From Streptomyces sp. MspMP-M5 (lineage in GTDB: Bacteria > Actinomycetota > Actinomycetes > Streptomycetales > Streptomycetaceae), in contig NZ_KB891898.1 of the NCBI RefSeq assembly GCF_000373585.1, forward strand, positions 28,732 through 92,731: a stretch of 64,000 nucleotides of DNA, written 5' to 3'. Positions 25,152 through 34,118 of the stretch are shown piece by piece. The first letter of the stretch is position 1. Each line of letters opens with the position of its first letter. The notes below the pieces were generated by a model. It saw only the letters and a program-made list of their open reading frames with translations. It ran no database searches and was not told where the DNA came from. The position numbers were made by a program, and so were the translations under genes.

Positions 25152-26000
25152 GTGCGTAACACCCTCAAGATCACCGTGGCCGTAGCCGCCGCCTTTGCCG
25201 TCGCCCTCGGCGCGAGCGCGTGCAGCGCCCCCTCCGACACCTCCGCGAGCAGCGACAAGAACGCCCCGCTCGTCATCGCCGCGAGCCCCACCCCGCACGC
25301 CACGATCCTCGACTACGTCAAGGAGAAGCTGGCGCCGCAGGTGGGCCTCAAGCTGGTCGTGAAGACGTTCAACGACTACAAGCTGCCCAACAAGGTCACC
25401 GACGACGGCGAGGTCGACGCCAACTTCTTCCAGCACAAGCCGTTCCTGGACACCTACAACAAGGAGAACGGCACCCACGTCGTCCCGGTCGTCAACGTCG
25501 AGATCGAGCCGCTGGGCGTCTACTCCAAGAAGATCCACAAGCTCTCCGAGCTCAAGCCCGGCTCCACCGTCTCGGTCCCCAACGACCCGTCCAACGAGGG
25601 CCGCGCGCTCAAGCTGCTCGCCGACAACGGCGTCATCACCCTCAAGCCGGGCGTGGGTTCCGACGCCACGCTGACCGACGTCACGGACAAGAAGGGCATC
25701 AAGATCACCGAGCTGGAGGCCGCCCAGACCGCGCCCCACCTCACCGACGTCGACGCCGCCGTCATCAACGGCAACTTCGCCGTCGGCGCCAAGCTCAAGC
25801 CCTCCACCGACGCGCTGGCCCTGGAGAAGGCGCAGGGCAACCCCTACGCCAACTTCCTCGCCGTCAAGCAGGGCAAGGAGAACGACCCGCGGATCAAGAA
25901 GCTCGCCAAGCTCCTCAACTCCGACGAGGTCAAGAAGTTCATCGAGAACACCTACAAGGACGGCTCGGTCATCGCGGCCTTCGGCCCGGTCAAGAGCTGA
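25152..26000 (+). CDS. metQ: methionine-binding lipoprotein
   Basis: MetQ is the extracellular substrate-binding lipoprotein of the importer. The 282-residue protein has a signal sequence with a lipobox (ASAC at about residue 20), then the NlpA-family core: ASPTPHATILDYVKEKLA, FFQHKPFLDTYNKENGT, SVPNDPSNEGRALKLL and the late DAAVINGNFAVGA. GGAAAGAGG precedes GTG 25152. The 100-bp gap after metI contains no strong hairpin, so it is probably in the same transcript. Confidence 0.95.
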   Translation: MRNTLKITVAVAAAFAVALGASACSAPSDTSASSDKNAPLVIAASPTPHATILDYVKEKLAPQVGLKLVVKTFNDYKLPNKVTDDGEVDANFFQHKPFLDTYNKENGTHVVPVVNVEIEPLGVYSKKIHKLSELKPGSTVSVPNDPSNEGRALKLLADNGVITLKPGVGSDATLTDVTDKKGIKITELEAAQTAPHLTDVDAAVINGNFAVGAKLKPSTDALALEKAQGNPYANFLAVKQGKENDPRIKKLAKLLNSDEVKKFIENTYKDGSVIAAFGPVKS

Positions 26001-26042
26001 CGCCCCGCCGCCCGGCCCCTTTCGCGGGCGGGCGGGCCCGGA

Positions 26043-26084
26043 CCCGGGCCCCGGTCGCGCCCACCCGCGCGGCCGGGGCCCGGG
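26043..26084 (+). terminator. terminator after metQ
   Basis: A perfect 12-bp stem, CCCGGGCCCCGG (26043-26054) with CCGGGGCCCGGG (26073-26084), has an 18-nt loop. It lacks a U-run, as is common in this group. Confidence 0.75.
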
Positions 26085-26214
26085 CGCGTGGCACGCCCCT
26101 GCGCCGATGCTGCATGCTGGTGCATTCAAGACGGTCAGGACCGTTCCCGGCCTCGCGGCGCAGACGGCCCGCGACGCCCCGGAGCACCCCAGTCAACGGC
26201 GTTGGAGCATCGGC

Positions 26215-26850
26215 ATGACATCCACCTTTCCGGACATCTCCCTCAGCACGGACCGGTTGGTGCTGCGCCCGCTCGACGAGGACGACATCCCCGCCCTGGC
26301 CGCGATGATGAACGACGAACTGGTCGCCGCCTGGACCGCGGTGCCCCAGCCCTACACCGAGGACGCCGCCCGCCACTGGATCACCCGTCACGCGCCCACC
26401 GAACGCATCGCGGGACGCGGCCTCGACCTCGCGGTCACCGAGTTCCTCACCCAGCGCCTGGTCGGCATCGTCCAGCTCGGCAACACCGACTGGCGGGTCC
26501 GCTCCACCGAGATCTCCTACATCGTCGCCTGCTGGGCCCGCGGCGAGGGCTACGCCTCCGAGGCGGCCCTGGCCACCGCCCGCTGGCTCTTCGAGGACCA
26601 GAAGTTCGAGCGCCTGGAACTGCGCACCGCCGCCGGCAACACCGCCTCCCAGCAGGTCGCCCAGAAGATCGGCTGCATCAGCGAGGGAGTGCTGCGCAAC
26701 GCCTGCATAGCCCGGACCCGCGCGGACGACGGCACCTGGACCGACCTCCGCACGGACCAGATCGTCTGGAGCCTGCTCCCCGAGGACCTCGACGGACTCC
26801 CCGGCCAGACGGCCGGCGCGACCGGTTTCGCCTACCCCGAGTGGAACTGA
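26215..26850 (+). CDS. GNAT family N-acetyltransferase, RimJ/RimL-like
   Basis: A 211-residue protein of the Acetyltransf_3 type: it begins STDRLVLRPLDEDDIPALAAMMND, has the central YIVACWARGEGYASEAALATARWLF, which binds acetyl-CoA, and LRTAAGNTASQQVAQKIGC. Such proteins acetylate N-termini, antibiotics or small amines; the substrate is not predictable. The start at ATG 26215 follows a weak GGAG. The 174-nt gap to the next gene holds only its ribosome binding site. Confidence 0.85.
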   Translation: MTSTFPDISLSTDRLVLRPLDEDDIPALAAMMNDELVAAWTAVPQPYTEDAARHWITRHAPTERIAGRGLDLAVTEFLTQRLVGIVQLGNTDWRVRSTEISYIVACWARGEGYASEAALATARWLFEDQKFERLELRTAAGNTASQQVAQKIGCISEGVLRNACIARTRADDGTWTDLRTDQIVWSLLPEDLDGLPGQTAGATGFAYPEWN

Positions 26851-27024
26851 CCACCAGCGCACCTCCCGTCCGCGGCCGCCGGGGTACCCTCGGCCTGCCG
26901 GACGCCGCCCGGGACCGCCCCGACCAGCGCGGACCGGCACCCCGCAGCACCCCCGGACGGCGGGCCACCGCACCCCCCGACCGCCCCCGGAACCGCACCT
27001 TCCCCCCCCAGGAGACTGACGAGT

Positions 27025-28254
27025 ATGGCCGACCGGGTCACGGTGATCGGATGGGACGGCTCTCCGCTGACCGCCGCCGCCCGCTCCGCCCTCGGCGCCG
27101 CGACCCTCGTCGCCGGCGCCGCCCACCACCTCGCACTGCCCGAGGTCCCGCCGGCCGCCGAACGCATCCGGCTCGGCAGCCTCGCCCTGGCCGCCCGCCG
27201 GATCGCCCAGCACCGCGGCACCGCCGTCGTCCTCGCCGACGGCGACCCCGGCTTCTTCGGCGTCGTCCGCACCCTGCGCGCCCCCGAACACGGCCTGGAG
27301 GTCGAGGTGGTGCCGGCCGTCTCCTCCGTCGCCGCCGCCTTCGCCCGGGCCGGCATGCCCTGGGACGACGCCCAGGTCGTCGTCGCCCACAGCCGCGACC
27401 TGCGCCGCGCGGTCAACGTCTGCCGCGCCCACCCCAAGGTCGCGGTGCTCACCTCGCCCGGCGCCGGACCCGCCGAACTCGCCCTCCTCCTCGAAGGCGT
27501 GCACCGCACCTTCGTCATCTGCGAGGACCTCGGCACCGAACGGGAGCGGGTGACGGTCCTCACATCCGACAAGGTCGCCGACCACGTCTGGCGCGACCCC
27601 AACGTCGTCATCGTCGTGGGCGGTTCGCCGTCCGGAGCCGCCGCCCAGGGCACCGGCTGGATCGCCGGAACCCCCGGCAACGCCGCCGGCCACCCGACGG
27701 GCCCGCGCGGCTGGGGACTTCCGAACCGCGCCTACGGCGGCGCGCTCGGCGAGGGCGAGTCCGTCCAGCTGCGCACCGCCCAACTCGCCCGCCTCGGGCC
27801 GCGGGTGGGCGACCTGGTCTGGGACATCGGGTCGGGCAGCGGCGCGGCCGCGGTCGAGACCGCGCGGTTCGGCGCCGCGGTCATCGCGGTCGACGCCGAC
27901 GCCGACGCCTGCGACCGCGCCGCCGCCCTGGCCCGCCGGCACGGCGTCCAACTCCAGTCCGTGCACGGCCGCGCGCCACAGATCCTGGAGGACCTCCCGG
28001 AGCCCGACGTGGTGCGCATCGGCGCCGGGGGAGCGGACGTGGTCACCGCCTGCGCGGCCCGCCGCCCCGAACGGATCGTCACCCACGCCGCGACCCGCGA
28101 CGAGGCCGAGACGCTCGGCCGCGCACTCGCCGACGGCGGCTACGAAGTCGAGTGCGCACTGCTGCAGTCCGTGGAACTCGACACTTCCGCTTGGGTCGAA
28201 CGTGAACGCTCTGTGGTCTTTTTGCTGAGCGGCTATCGCGTTCCTCACCCGTGA
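27025..28254 (+). CDS. cobL: bifunctional precorrin-6Y C5,15-methyltransferase / decarboxylase
   Basis: A 409-residue fusion of CbiE (about residues 1-200) and CbiT (about 215-405). It methylates precorrin-6B at C5 and C15 and decarboxylates the C12 acetate in aerobic cobalamin synthesis. The CbiE half has the tetrapyrrole methylase loop VVLADGDPGFFGVVRTL. The CbiT half has the SAM-binding DLVWDIGSGSGAAAVE. GGAGACTGACGAG precedes ATG 27025. Other cobalamin genes follow on the same strand, each with its own leader. Confidence 0.93.
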   Translation: MADRVTVIGWDGSPLTAAARSALGAATLVAGAAHHLALPEVPPAAERIRLGSLALAARRIAQHRGTAVVLADGDPGFFGVVRTLRAPEHGLEVEVVPAVSSVAAAFARAGMPWDDAQVVVAHSRDLRRAVNVCRAHPKVAVLTSPGAGPAELALLLEGVHRTFVICEDLGTERERVTVLTSDKVADHVWRDPNVVIVVGGSPSGAAAQGTGWIAGTPGNAAGHPTGPRGWGLPNRAYGGALGEGESVQLRTAQLARLGPRVGDLVWDIGSGSGAAAVETARFGAAVIAVDADADACDRAAALARRHGVQLQSVHGRAPQILEDLPEPDVVRIGAGGADVVTACAARRPERIVTHAATRDEAETLGRALADGGYEVECALLQSVELDTSAWVERERSVVFLLSGYRVPHP

Positions 28255-28292
28255 CCAGGAAGGCCGCCCGCGCGGGGTAGGCTGGCGGATCG

Positions 28293-28493
28293 TTGCGCCG
28301 CCGTTCCGCGTTCGGCTTCGTACACCAATATCCGGAAATTGCCGTGGTTTTGGACGAAAATGAAGCACTTGAGTGCGGACGTGCCGGGAGGCGTGCTCGC
28401 TCGTTCTCGCTATCGGGGCGTCGGTGCGCACCGGTCGGCGCGTCGCACGAGCGCGTGGAAGGAGCACTAGCAGTGGGCGAGGGGTACGCATGA
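28293..28493 (+). other. cobT leader region with an upstream reading frame
   Basis: The 235-nt gap 28255-28489 has a stretch at about 28310-28380 clearly poorer in GC than its surroundings. A 66-codon frame from TTG 28293 (with an internal GTG) runs through it, and its stop TGA overlaps the cobT ATG (ATGA at 28490-28493). The product (QYPEIAVVLDENEALECG in the middle) has no recognised family. It may be a coupled small protein or a coincidental frame over a regulatory leader. No cobalamin riboswitch B12 box was recognised. Confidence 0.3.
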
Positions 28494-31400
28494 CCGACAC
28501 CGGCCAGGTCCCGGGTCAGGGACAGCCGGAGAACGCAGGCGGACACCGCGGGCAGCCGCCGGCCGTTCCCACCCCTGCCGACGCCGGACCCACCCAGCAC
28601 CCGGGCGACTATCCCTACCTCGGCCCGGCCGACGGCACCGTCGAGGACGACGACCTGCTGATGCCCGGTACCCAGGGCGCCTGGAGCGAACAGGGCGCCC
28701 AGCAACCGCCGCCCGCCCAGCCGCTGCCCCAGCCGCAGGCCGTACCGCCGCAGCAGACCGCGCCGTTCGACCCCGCCGCCGGCTACGCCCCGGCCGGCGA
28801 CCACGAGACCGGCGGCCGGGACTCCGGTTCCGTCGACCTCGGCGCCGTCCGCGCCCCGCAGCCCACCGTCCCCCCGCAGGCCCGCGCCCACGCTGCGGCC
28901 GCACCCCGCCGCCCGCTCCACATGGGCCCGCCGGTCCCCGAGGCGACCGGCGGCGTGGTGCGTTCGCTGGCCGACCGCGGGCCCGCCGCGGCACCCCAGC
29001 AGGCCGCCCGGCAGCCCGCCCCGCCGGCCGGCGCCCCCGAATACCTCGACGTCCCGGCCGAGACCCCGCAGGCCGTCCCGCTCCCCGACGAGCAGCCCGA
29101 CGCCGCGCAGGCCAACGTCGCACAGACCAACACCGCGCCGAGCAACGTCGCGCAGACCAACGCAGCGCAGCCGGTCGAGCCGCAGCCCACCGGTGTCCAG
29201 CCGGCCGACGACGGGGCGGCCGCCGCGCAGACCCAGGCCGCGCCCGCCCAGCCGCACCCGGAGGGCGTCCCCGCGGCGGCCGCGCAGCAGGAGCAGCAGC
29301 CCGCGGCGGTGCCGTACGGCCAGCGGCCCTACGAAGGCCAGACGTACGCCGAGCAGTCCTACGGGGCCGCCGGCCAGGGCCCGTTGCCGGGCCCGCAGCT
29401 GGGCGAGATCCCGTCCCACACACCGGCCCAGGCGCAGCCGTGGGGCGAGACGTCCACCCAGGGCGCAGCGACGCCCGTCGCGGAGCCGACGGCCGGGCCG
29501 GCCGCCCCCGTCGCCGGGACCGGCGGCGCGGAAACGGTCGCGCCCGAGGCCCAGCCGCCCGCCCAGGAGGGCGGACTGCCCGCCGAACAGCCGCCCGCCG
29601 CACTGTCCGCCGAGCAGGCACCGGCCGACCAGGCACCGGCCGGGCAGCAGCCGCAGCCCGTGGCGACGACCGCCGAAGGCGCGGCGCCCGCCGAGGACGG
29701 CACCGCCGCCCCCGTCGTCGCGCAGCCGGGCGAGAACGCCCAGGAGGCCGCGGCCCAGGCACCGGCCCAGCCCCAGAACCAGGCTCCGGCGCCGGAGAAC
29801 GCGGCCGAGCAGCCGCAGGGCGCCACCGCGGCGGCCCCCGAGGCCACGACGGTCGCGACCGCGGCGGCCCCCGCTCCGGAGGCCGCTGCCCAGCAGACCG
29901 CGCCCGAACAGGCCGTCGCTCCGGACGCCGCGGCCCCGCAGCCGGCCGCCGACGCTCCCGCCGCGGCCCAGGCCGTCCCCGAGGCCGCGCCCCAGCAGCC
30001 CGAGGCGCCGGCACCGGAGGACGCTCCCGCGACCCCCGAGGCCGCCGCCCCGCAGCCGGAGCCGGCGGAGGCCCCCGTCGAAGCGGCCCAGGCCCCGCAG
30101 GACGCGGCCCAGCCCGCCGCCGCACAGCCCGCCGGGCAGCCGGCGCCCGACGCCCCGGCCCAGGCCCCGACGACGGACCAGCCGCGGGCCGAGGCCGCGG
30201 CCCCGCAGCCCGCCCCGGAGGCCCCCACGGAGCCCGCCCCTGCCGCCCCCGCGGCGCAGCCCGAGCAGCCCGCCGCCGAGGAGCAGGCCACGGAGCCGCA
30301 GCCCGTCGAAACCGCCGAGGTCGCCGCCCCGGCCGCCGAGGTCGTCCCGGCCGAGGGCGCCACCGCCCCCGAAGCCGAGCCGGCCGCCCAGGCCGCCGAC
30401 GCCCCGCCGGCCCCCGAGGAGGCGCCCCAGCAGCCCGTCATAGAGGCGGAGACGCAGCCGCAGGACACCGGAGCCCCGCAGCAGGCCGCCGCCCCCGAGG
30501 ACGCCGCGGCCCCGCAGCCCGCCCCGGAGGCGGAGGCCCCGCAGCCCGCCCCCGAGGACGAACAGCCCGCGCCTGCCGCCGAGTCGGCCGAGGACCCCGC
30601 CCCGCAGGCCGCCGACGCGCCCGCCGGGCAGGAGCCCGGGCCCGCCGAGGAGGCTCCCGTCCAGCCCGAGGCGGCGGCCCCGCAGATCCCCGCCCAGGAG
30701 ACCGCCGAGCCGGTGCCCGCCCCGCAGGAGCCCGCCGCCGACCAGGCACCGCAGGCCCCCGCGGCCGCCACCGACGCCGTTCCGGCCGGGCCCGCCCCGG
30801 CCGAGGCCGACGCCCTCCCGCACCAGCAGGACGACGCCCAGTTCGTCGAGCACGCCGAGGGCGACGAAGCGCACCCGGCCGAGGCCCCCGCCGCCGCGCC
30901 CGCGACGGCCCCCGCACCCGGCTACGACGACGACGAGCGCGCCGCCGTCCACCGCGTCATCCGCGAACGCCGCGACATCCGCAACGGCTTCCGCCCCGAC
31001 CCGATCCCCAACGACGTCCTGCTGCGCGTCCTGGAGGCGGCCCACACCGCCCCCAGCGTCGGCCACTCCCAGCCCTGGGACTTCGTCGTCATCCGGTCGG
31101 ACGACACCCGCGCCAAGATGCACGAACTGGCCATGCGGCAGCGCGACGCCTACGCCAAGTCGCTGCCCAAGGCCCGGGCCAAGCAGTTCCGCGAGCTGAA
31201 GATCGAGGCCATCCTCGAAACGCCGGTCAACATCGTCGTCACCGCCGACCCCACCCGCGGCGGCCGGCACACCCTCGGCCGGCACACCCAGCCGCAGATG
31301 GCCCCGTACTCCTCCGCGCTCGCCGTCGAGAACCTCTGGCTGGCCGCCCGCGCCGAGGGCCTGGGCGTCGGCTGGGTCAGCTTCTTCGACGAGCGCGAGA

Positions 31401-32641
31401 TGGTCCGCGAACTGGGCCTGCCCGAACACCTCGAGATCGTCGCCTACCTCTGCGTCGGCTACGTCGACGAGTTTCCGGACGAGCCCGAGCTGCTCCAGGC
31501 CGGCTGGTCCAAGCGGCGCCCGCTCTCCTGGGTCGTCCACGAGGAGACCTACGGCCGCCGCGCCCTGCCCGGCGAAGACCCGCACGACCTCCTCCAGGAG
31601 ACCCTCGCCGGCATCCGCCCGCTGGACGCCAAGGCGCTCGGCGAGGCGTGGGAGCGGCAGAAGCGGATGACGAAGCCGGCCGGCGCGCTGGGCATGCTGG
31701 AGATCATCTCCGCGCAGCTGTGCGGCCTGTCCCGGAAGTGCCCGCCGCCGATCCCGGAGCCGGCCGCGGTCGCGATCTTCGCCGGCGACCACGGCGTGCA
31801 CGCCCAGGGCGTGACCCCCTGGCCCCAGGAGGTGACCGGCCAGATGGTCGCCAACTTCCTGGGCGGGGGAGCGGTCTGCAACGCCTTCGCCAACCAGGTC
31901 GGCGCCGAGGTCTGCGTGGTCGACGTCGGTGTGGCCGGCGACCTCCCCTCCACCCCCGGCCTGCTGCCCCGCAAGGTCCGCCCCGGCACCGCCGACTTCA
32001 CCCAGGGCCCGGCGATGACCCAGGACGAGGCCCTCAAGGCCATCGAGGTCGGCATCGAGACCGCCCGGGACCTCGTCGCGGCCGGCAACAAGGCGCTGCT
32101 GACCGGCGAGATGGGCATCGCCAACACCACCTCCTCGGCCGCCCTGATCGCCGTCTACACCGGCGTCGACCCGGCCGAGGTCACCGGCCGCGGCACCGGC
32201 ATCAACGACGAGACGCACGCCCGCAAGGTCGAGGTCGTCCGCCGCGCCCTGGAGTTCCACCAGCCCGACCCGGCCGACCCGATCACCGTCCTCGCCGCCC
32301 TCGGCGGCCTGGAGCACGCGGCCATGATCGGTCTGATCCTCGGCGGCGCCTCGCTGCGCACACCGGTGATCCTGGACGGCGTCAGCGCCGGAGCCGCCGC
32401 CCTGGTGGCCCGGGCCATCGCCCCCGAGGCGCTGGCCGCCTGCATCGCCGGCCACCGCAGCGCCGAACCCGGCCATGTCGCGGCCCTCAACAAACTCGGC
32501 CTGCGCCCGCTGGTCGACCTCGACCTGCGGCTGGGCGAGGGCACCGGCGCACTGCTCGCGCTGCCCGTCGTGCAGAGCGCCGCCCGCGCCATGCACGAGG
32601 TCGCCACCTTCGACTCCGCCGGAGTCACCGAGAAGAGCTGA
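28490..32641 (+). CDS. cobT: BluB-CobT fusion with an 810-residue low-complexity N-terminus
   Basis: The protein has 1,383 residues. Residues 1-810 are almost entirely Ala, Pro, Gln, Glu and Asp with repeated PAEAAP- or QPAPE-like units, probably disordered. Residues about 811-1035 match BluB, the FMN-dependent 5,6-dimethylbenzimidazole synthase (RERRDIRNGF, VGHSQPWDFVVI, VGWVSFFDE). Residues about 1040-1383 match CobT, nicotinate-nucleotide:dimethylbenzimidazole phosphoribosyltransferase (KPAGALGMLE, FAGDHGVHAQGV, GEMGIANTTSSAA). One chain would thus make the lower ligand and activate it. The function of the long N-terminus is unknown. Confidence 0.92.
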   Translation: MTDTGQVPGQGQPENAGGHRGQPPAVPTPADAGPTQHPGDYPYLGPADGTVEDDDLLMPGTQGAWSEQGAQQPPPAQPLPQPQAVPPQQTAPFDPAAGYAPAGDHETGGRDSGSVDLGAVRAPQPTVPPQARAHAAAAPRRPLHMGPPVPEATGGVVRSLADRGPAAAPQQAARQPAPPAGAPEYLDVPAETPQAVPLPDEQPDAAQANVAQTNTAPSNVAQTNAAQPVEPQPTGVQPADDGAAAAQTQAAPAQPHPEGVPAAAAQQEQQPAAVPYGQRPYEGQTYAEQSYGAAGQGPLPGPQLGEIPSHTPAQAQPWGETSTQGAATPVAEPTAGPAAPVAGTGGAETVAPEAQPPAQEGGLPAEQPPAALSAEQAPADQAPAGQQPQPVATTAEGAAPAEDGTAAPVVAQPGENAQEAAAQAPAQPQNQAPAPENAAEQPQGATAAAPEATTVATAAAPAPEAAAQQTAPEQAVAPDAAAPQPAADAPAAAQAVPEAAPQQPEAPAPEDAPATPEAAAPQPEPAEAPVEAAQAPQDAAQPAAAQPAGQPAPDAPAQAPTTDQPRAEAAAPQPAPEAPTEPAPAAPAAQPEQPAAEEQATEPQPVETAEVAAPAAEVVPAEGATAPEAEPAAQAADAPPAPEEAPQQPVIEAETQPQDTGAPQQAAAPEDAAAPQPAPEAEAPQPAPEDEQPAPAAESAEDPAPQAADAPAGQEPGPAEEAPVQPEAAAPQIPAQETAEPVPAPQEPAADQAPQAPAAATDAVPAGPAPAEADALPHQQDDAQFVEHAEGDEAHPAEAPAAAPATAPAPGYDDDERAAVHRVIRERRDIRNGFRPDPIPNDVLLRVLEAAHTAPSVGHSQPWDFVVIRSDDTRAKMHELAMRQRDAYAKSLPKARAKQFRELKIEAILETPVNIVVTADPTRGGRHTLGRHTQPQMAPYSSALAVENLWLAARAEGLGVGWVSFFDEREMVRELGLPEHLEIVAYLCVGYVDEFPDEPELLQAGWSKRRPLSWVVHEETYGRRALPGEDPHDLLQETLAGIRPLDAKALGEAWERQKRMTKPAGALGMLEIISAQLCGLSRKCPPPIPEPAAVAIFAGDHGVHAQGVTPWPQEVTGQMVANFLGGGAVCNAFANQVGAEVCVVDVGVAGDLPSTPGLLPRKVRPGTADFTQGPAMTQDEALKAIEVGIETARDLVAAGNKALLTGEMGIANTTSSAALIAVYTGVDPAEVTGRGTGINDETHARKVEVVRRALEFHQPDPADPITVLAALGGLEHAAMIGLILGGASLRTPVILDGVSAGAAALVARAIAPEALAACIAGHRSAEPGHVAALNKLGLRPLVDLDLRLGEGTGALLALPVVQSAARAMHEVATFDSAGVTEKS

Positions 32642-32681
32642 CACCGGGCCCGGCCCGAAGACCGGGCCGCCCCCGCATGAC

Positions 32682-32716
32682 CCCCGGCCCGCAGCCTCAT
32701 AGGCTGTGGGCCGGGG
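32682..32716 (+). terminator. terminator after cobT
   Basis: A 15-bp stem with one G-U pair: CCCCGGCCC (32682-32690) plus CAGCC (32692-32696) pair with GGCTG (32702-32706) and GGGCCGGGG (32708-32716), with a 5-nt loop. A weaker hairpin lies just upstream near 32651-32669. Confidence 0.85.
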
Positions 32717-32816
32717 TGTACGTCCCGGTAGGGCCGTACCACCCCTCAGCCGCTCCGGCGTCGCAGCGACTGAACGGTCGTCGAACTCGCATCACCGCAC
32801 AAGGAGCCACCCCGCC

Positions 32817-34064
32817 ATGGCCGAGCCCGTCGCCGAACCCGCTGCCTACCCCGTCGGACTGCGGCTGTCCGGCCGCCGTGTGGTCGTTCTCGGCGCCGGC
32901 CAGGTCGCCCAGCGCCGCCTCCCCGCACTCCTCGCCGCAGGCGCCGACGTCCTGCTGGTCTCCCCGTCGGCCACCGCCTCCGTCGAGGCGATGGCCGACG
33001 CCGGCGAACTCCGCTGGGAGCGTCGCCGCTACCGCCCCGGCGACCTCGACGGCGCCTGGTACGCGCTGATCTCCACCGACGACCCCGAGGCCAACGCCGC
33101 CGCCTCCCAGGAGGCCGAGGAGCGCCGCATCTGGGCCGTCCGCTCCGACGACGCCGAGGCCGCCACCGCCTGGACCCCGGCCACCGGCCGCAGCGAGGGC
33201 GTCACCGTGGCCGTCCTCACCGGCCGCGACCCGCGCCGCTCCGCCGCCGTCCGCGACGCCATCGTCGAGGGCCTGCGCGACGGCAGCATCGCCGCCCCGC
33301 ACCACCGCCGCCCGCACACCCCCGGCGTGGCGCTGGTCGGCGGCGGCCCCGGCGACCCCGACCTGATCACCGTCCGCGGCCGGCGCCTGCTCGCCGAGGC
33401 CGACGTCGTCATCGCCGACCGGCTCGGCCCGCGCGATCTGCTCGCCGAACTCCCGCCGCACGTCGAGGTCATCGACGCCGCCAAGATCCCCTACGGGCGG
33501 TTCATGGCCCAGGAGGCGATCAACAACGCCCTGATCGAGCACGCCAAGGCCGGCAAGGCCGTGGTCCGCCTCAAGGGCGGCGACCCGTTCGTCTTCGGCC
33601 GCGGCATGGAGGAGGCCCAGGCACTCGCCGACGCCGGCATCCCCTGCACCGTCGTCCCCGGCATCTCCAGCACCATCTCGGTCCCCGGTGCCGCCGGCAT
33701 CCCCGTCACCCACCGCGGCGTCGCCCACGAGTTCACCGTCGTCAGCGGCCATGTCGCCCCCGACGACGAGCGCTCCCTGGTCGACTGGCCCGCACTGGCC
33801 GCGCTCCGCGGCACCCTCGTCGTCCTGATGGGAGTGGAGAACAGCGGCGCCATCGCCGCCAAGCTCATAGAGTGCGGCCGACCCGCCGACACCCCGGCCG
33901 CCGTCGTCCAGGAGGGCACCACCGCCGCCCAGCGCCGCGTGGACGCCACCCTCGCCACCCTCGGCGAGACCGTCCGCGCCGAGGGCGTCCGCCCGCCGGC
34001 CGTCATCGTCATCGGCGACGTCGTCGGCCTCACCCCCGCCGCCCCCGCCACCCCGGCCCACTGA
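32817..34064 (+). CDS. cobA: uroporphyrinogen-III C-methyltransferase fused to a precorrin-2 dehydrogenase-like domain
   Basis: A 415-residue protein. Residues about 10-160 form a CysG-like NAD-binding domain (LSGRRVVVLGAGQVAQRRL). Residues about 170-405 are the SUMT domain (VALVGGGPGDPDLITVRG, DRL, VRLKGGDPFVFGRG, VPGISS, PVTHRG). It converts uroporphyrinogen III to precorrin-2, the branch point to siroheme and cobalamin, and possibly oxidises it to sirohydrochlorin. The ferrochelatase part of CysG cannot be judged by eye. AAGGAG precedes ATG 32817. Confidence 0.92.
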   Translation: MAEPVAEPAAYPVGLRLSGRRVVVLGAGQVAQRRLPALLAAGADVLLVSPSATASVEAMADAGELRWERRRYRPGDLDGAWYALISTDDPEANAAASQEAEERRIWAVRSDDAEAATAWTPATGRSEGVTVAVLTGRDPRRSAAVRDAIVEGLRDGSIAAPHHRRPHTPGVALVGGGPGDPDLITVRGRRLLAEADVVIADRLGPRDLLAELPPHVEVIDAAKIPYGRFMAQEAINNALIEHAKAGKAVVRLKGGDPFVFGRGMEEAQALADAGIPCTVVPGISSTISVPGAAGIPVTHRGVAHEFTVVSGHVAPDDERSLVDWPALAALRGTLVVLMGVENSGAIAAKLIECGRPADTPAAVVQEGTTAAQRRVDATLATLGETVRAEGVRPPAVIVIGDVVGLTPAAPATPAH

Positions 34065-34118
34065 CCGGAACCGCTCCCCGGCCCAGTCTCCTCGACTCCG
34101 ACAAGGCACTATCTCCCC

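Noticed and set aside
28255..28489. Possible cobalamin riboswitch before cobT
   Set aside because: No B12-box-like sequence or expected helices could be recognised; only a GC-poor leader is seen.
28079..32644. A 1,521-codon open frame on the minus strand opposite cobT
   Set aside because: It is antisense to the BluB-CobT gene, its Gly/Leu/Arg-rich sequence mirrors the Ala/Pro/Gln coding strand, and it has no domain. GC-rich third positions keep antisense frames open.
29440..33069. A 1,209-codon plus-strand frame in another register of cobT
   Set aside because: Arg/Gly-rich composition typical of a frame-shifted reading of GC-rich DNA; it runs past the terminator into the next gene.
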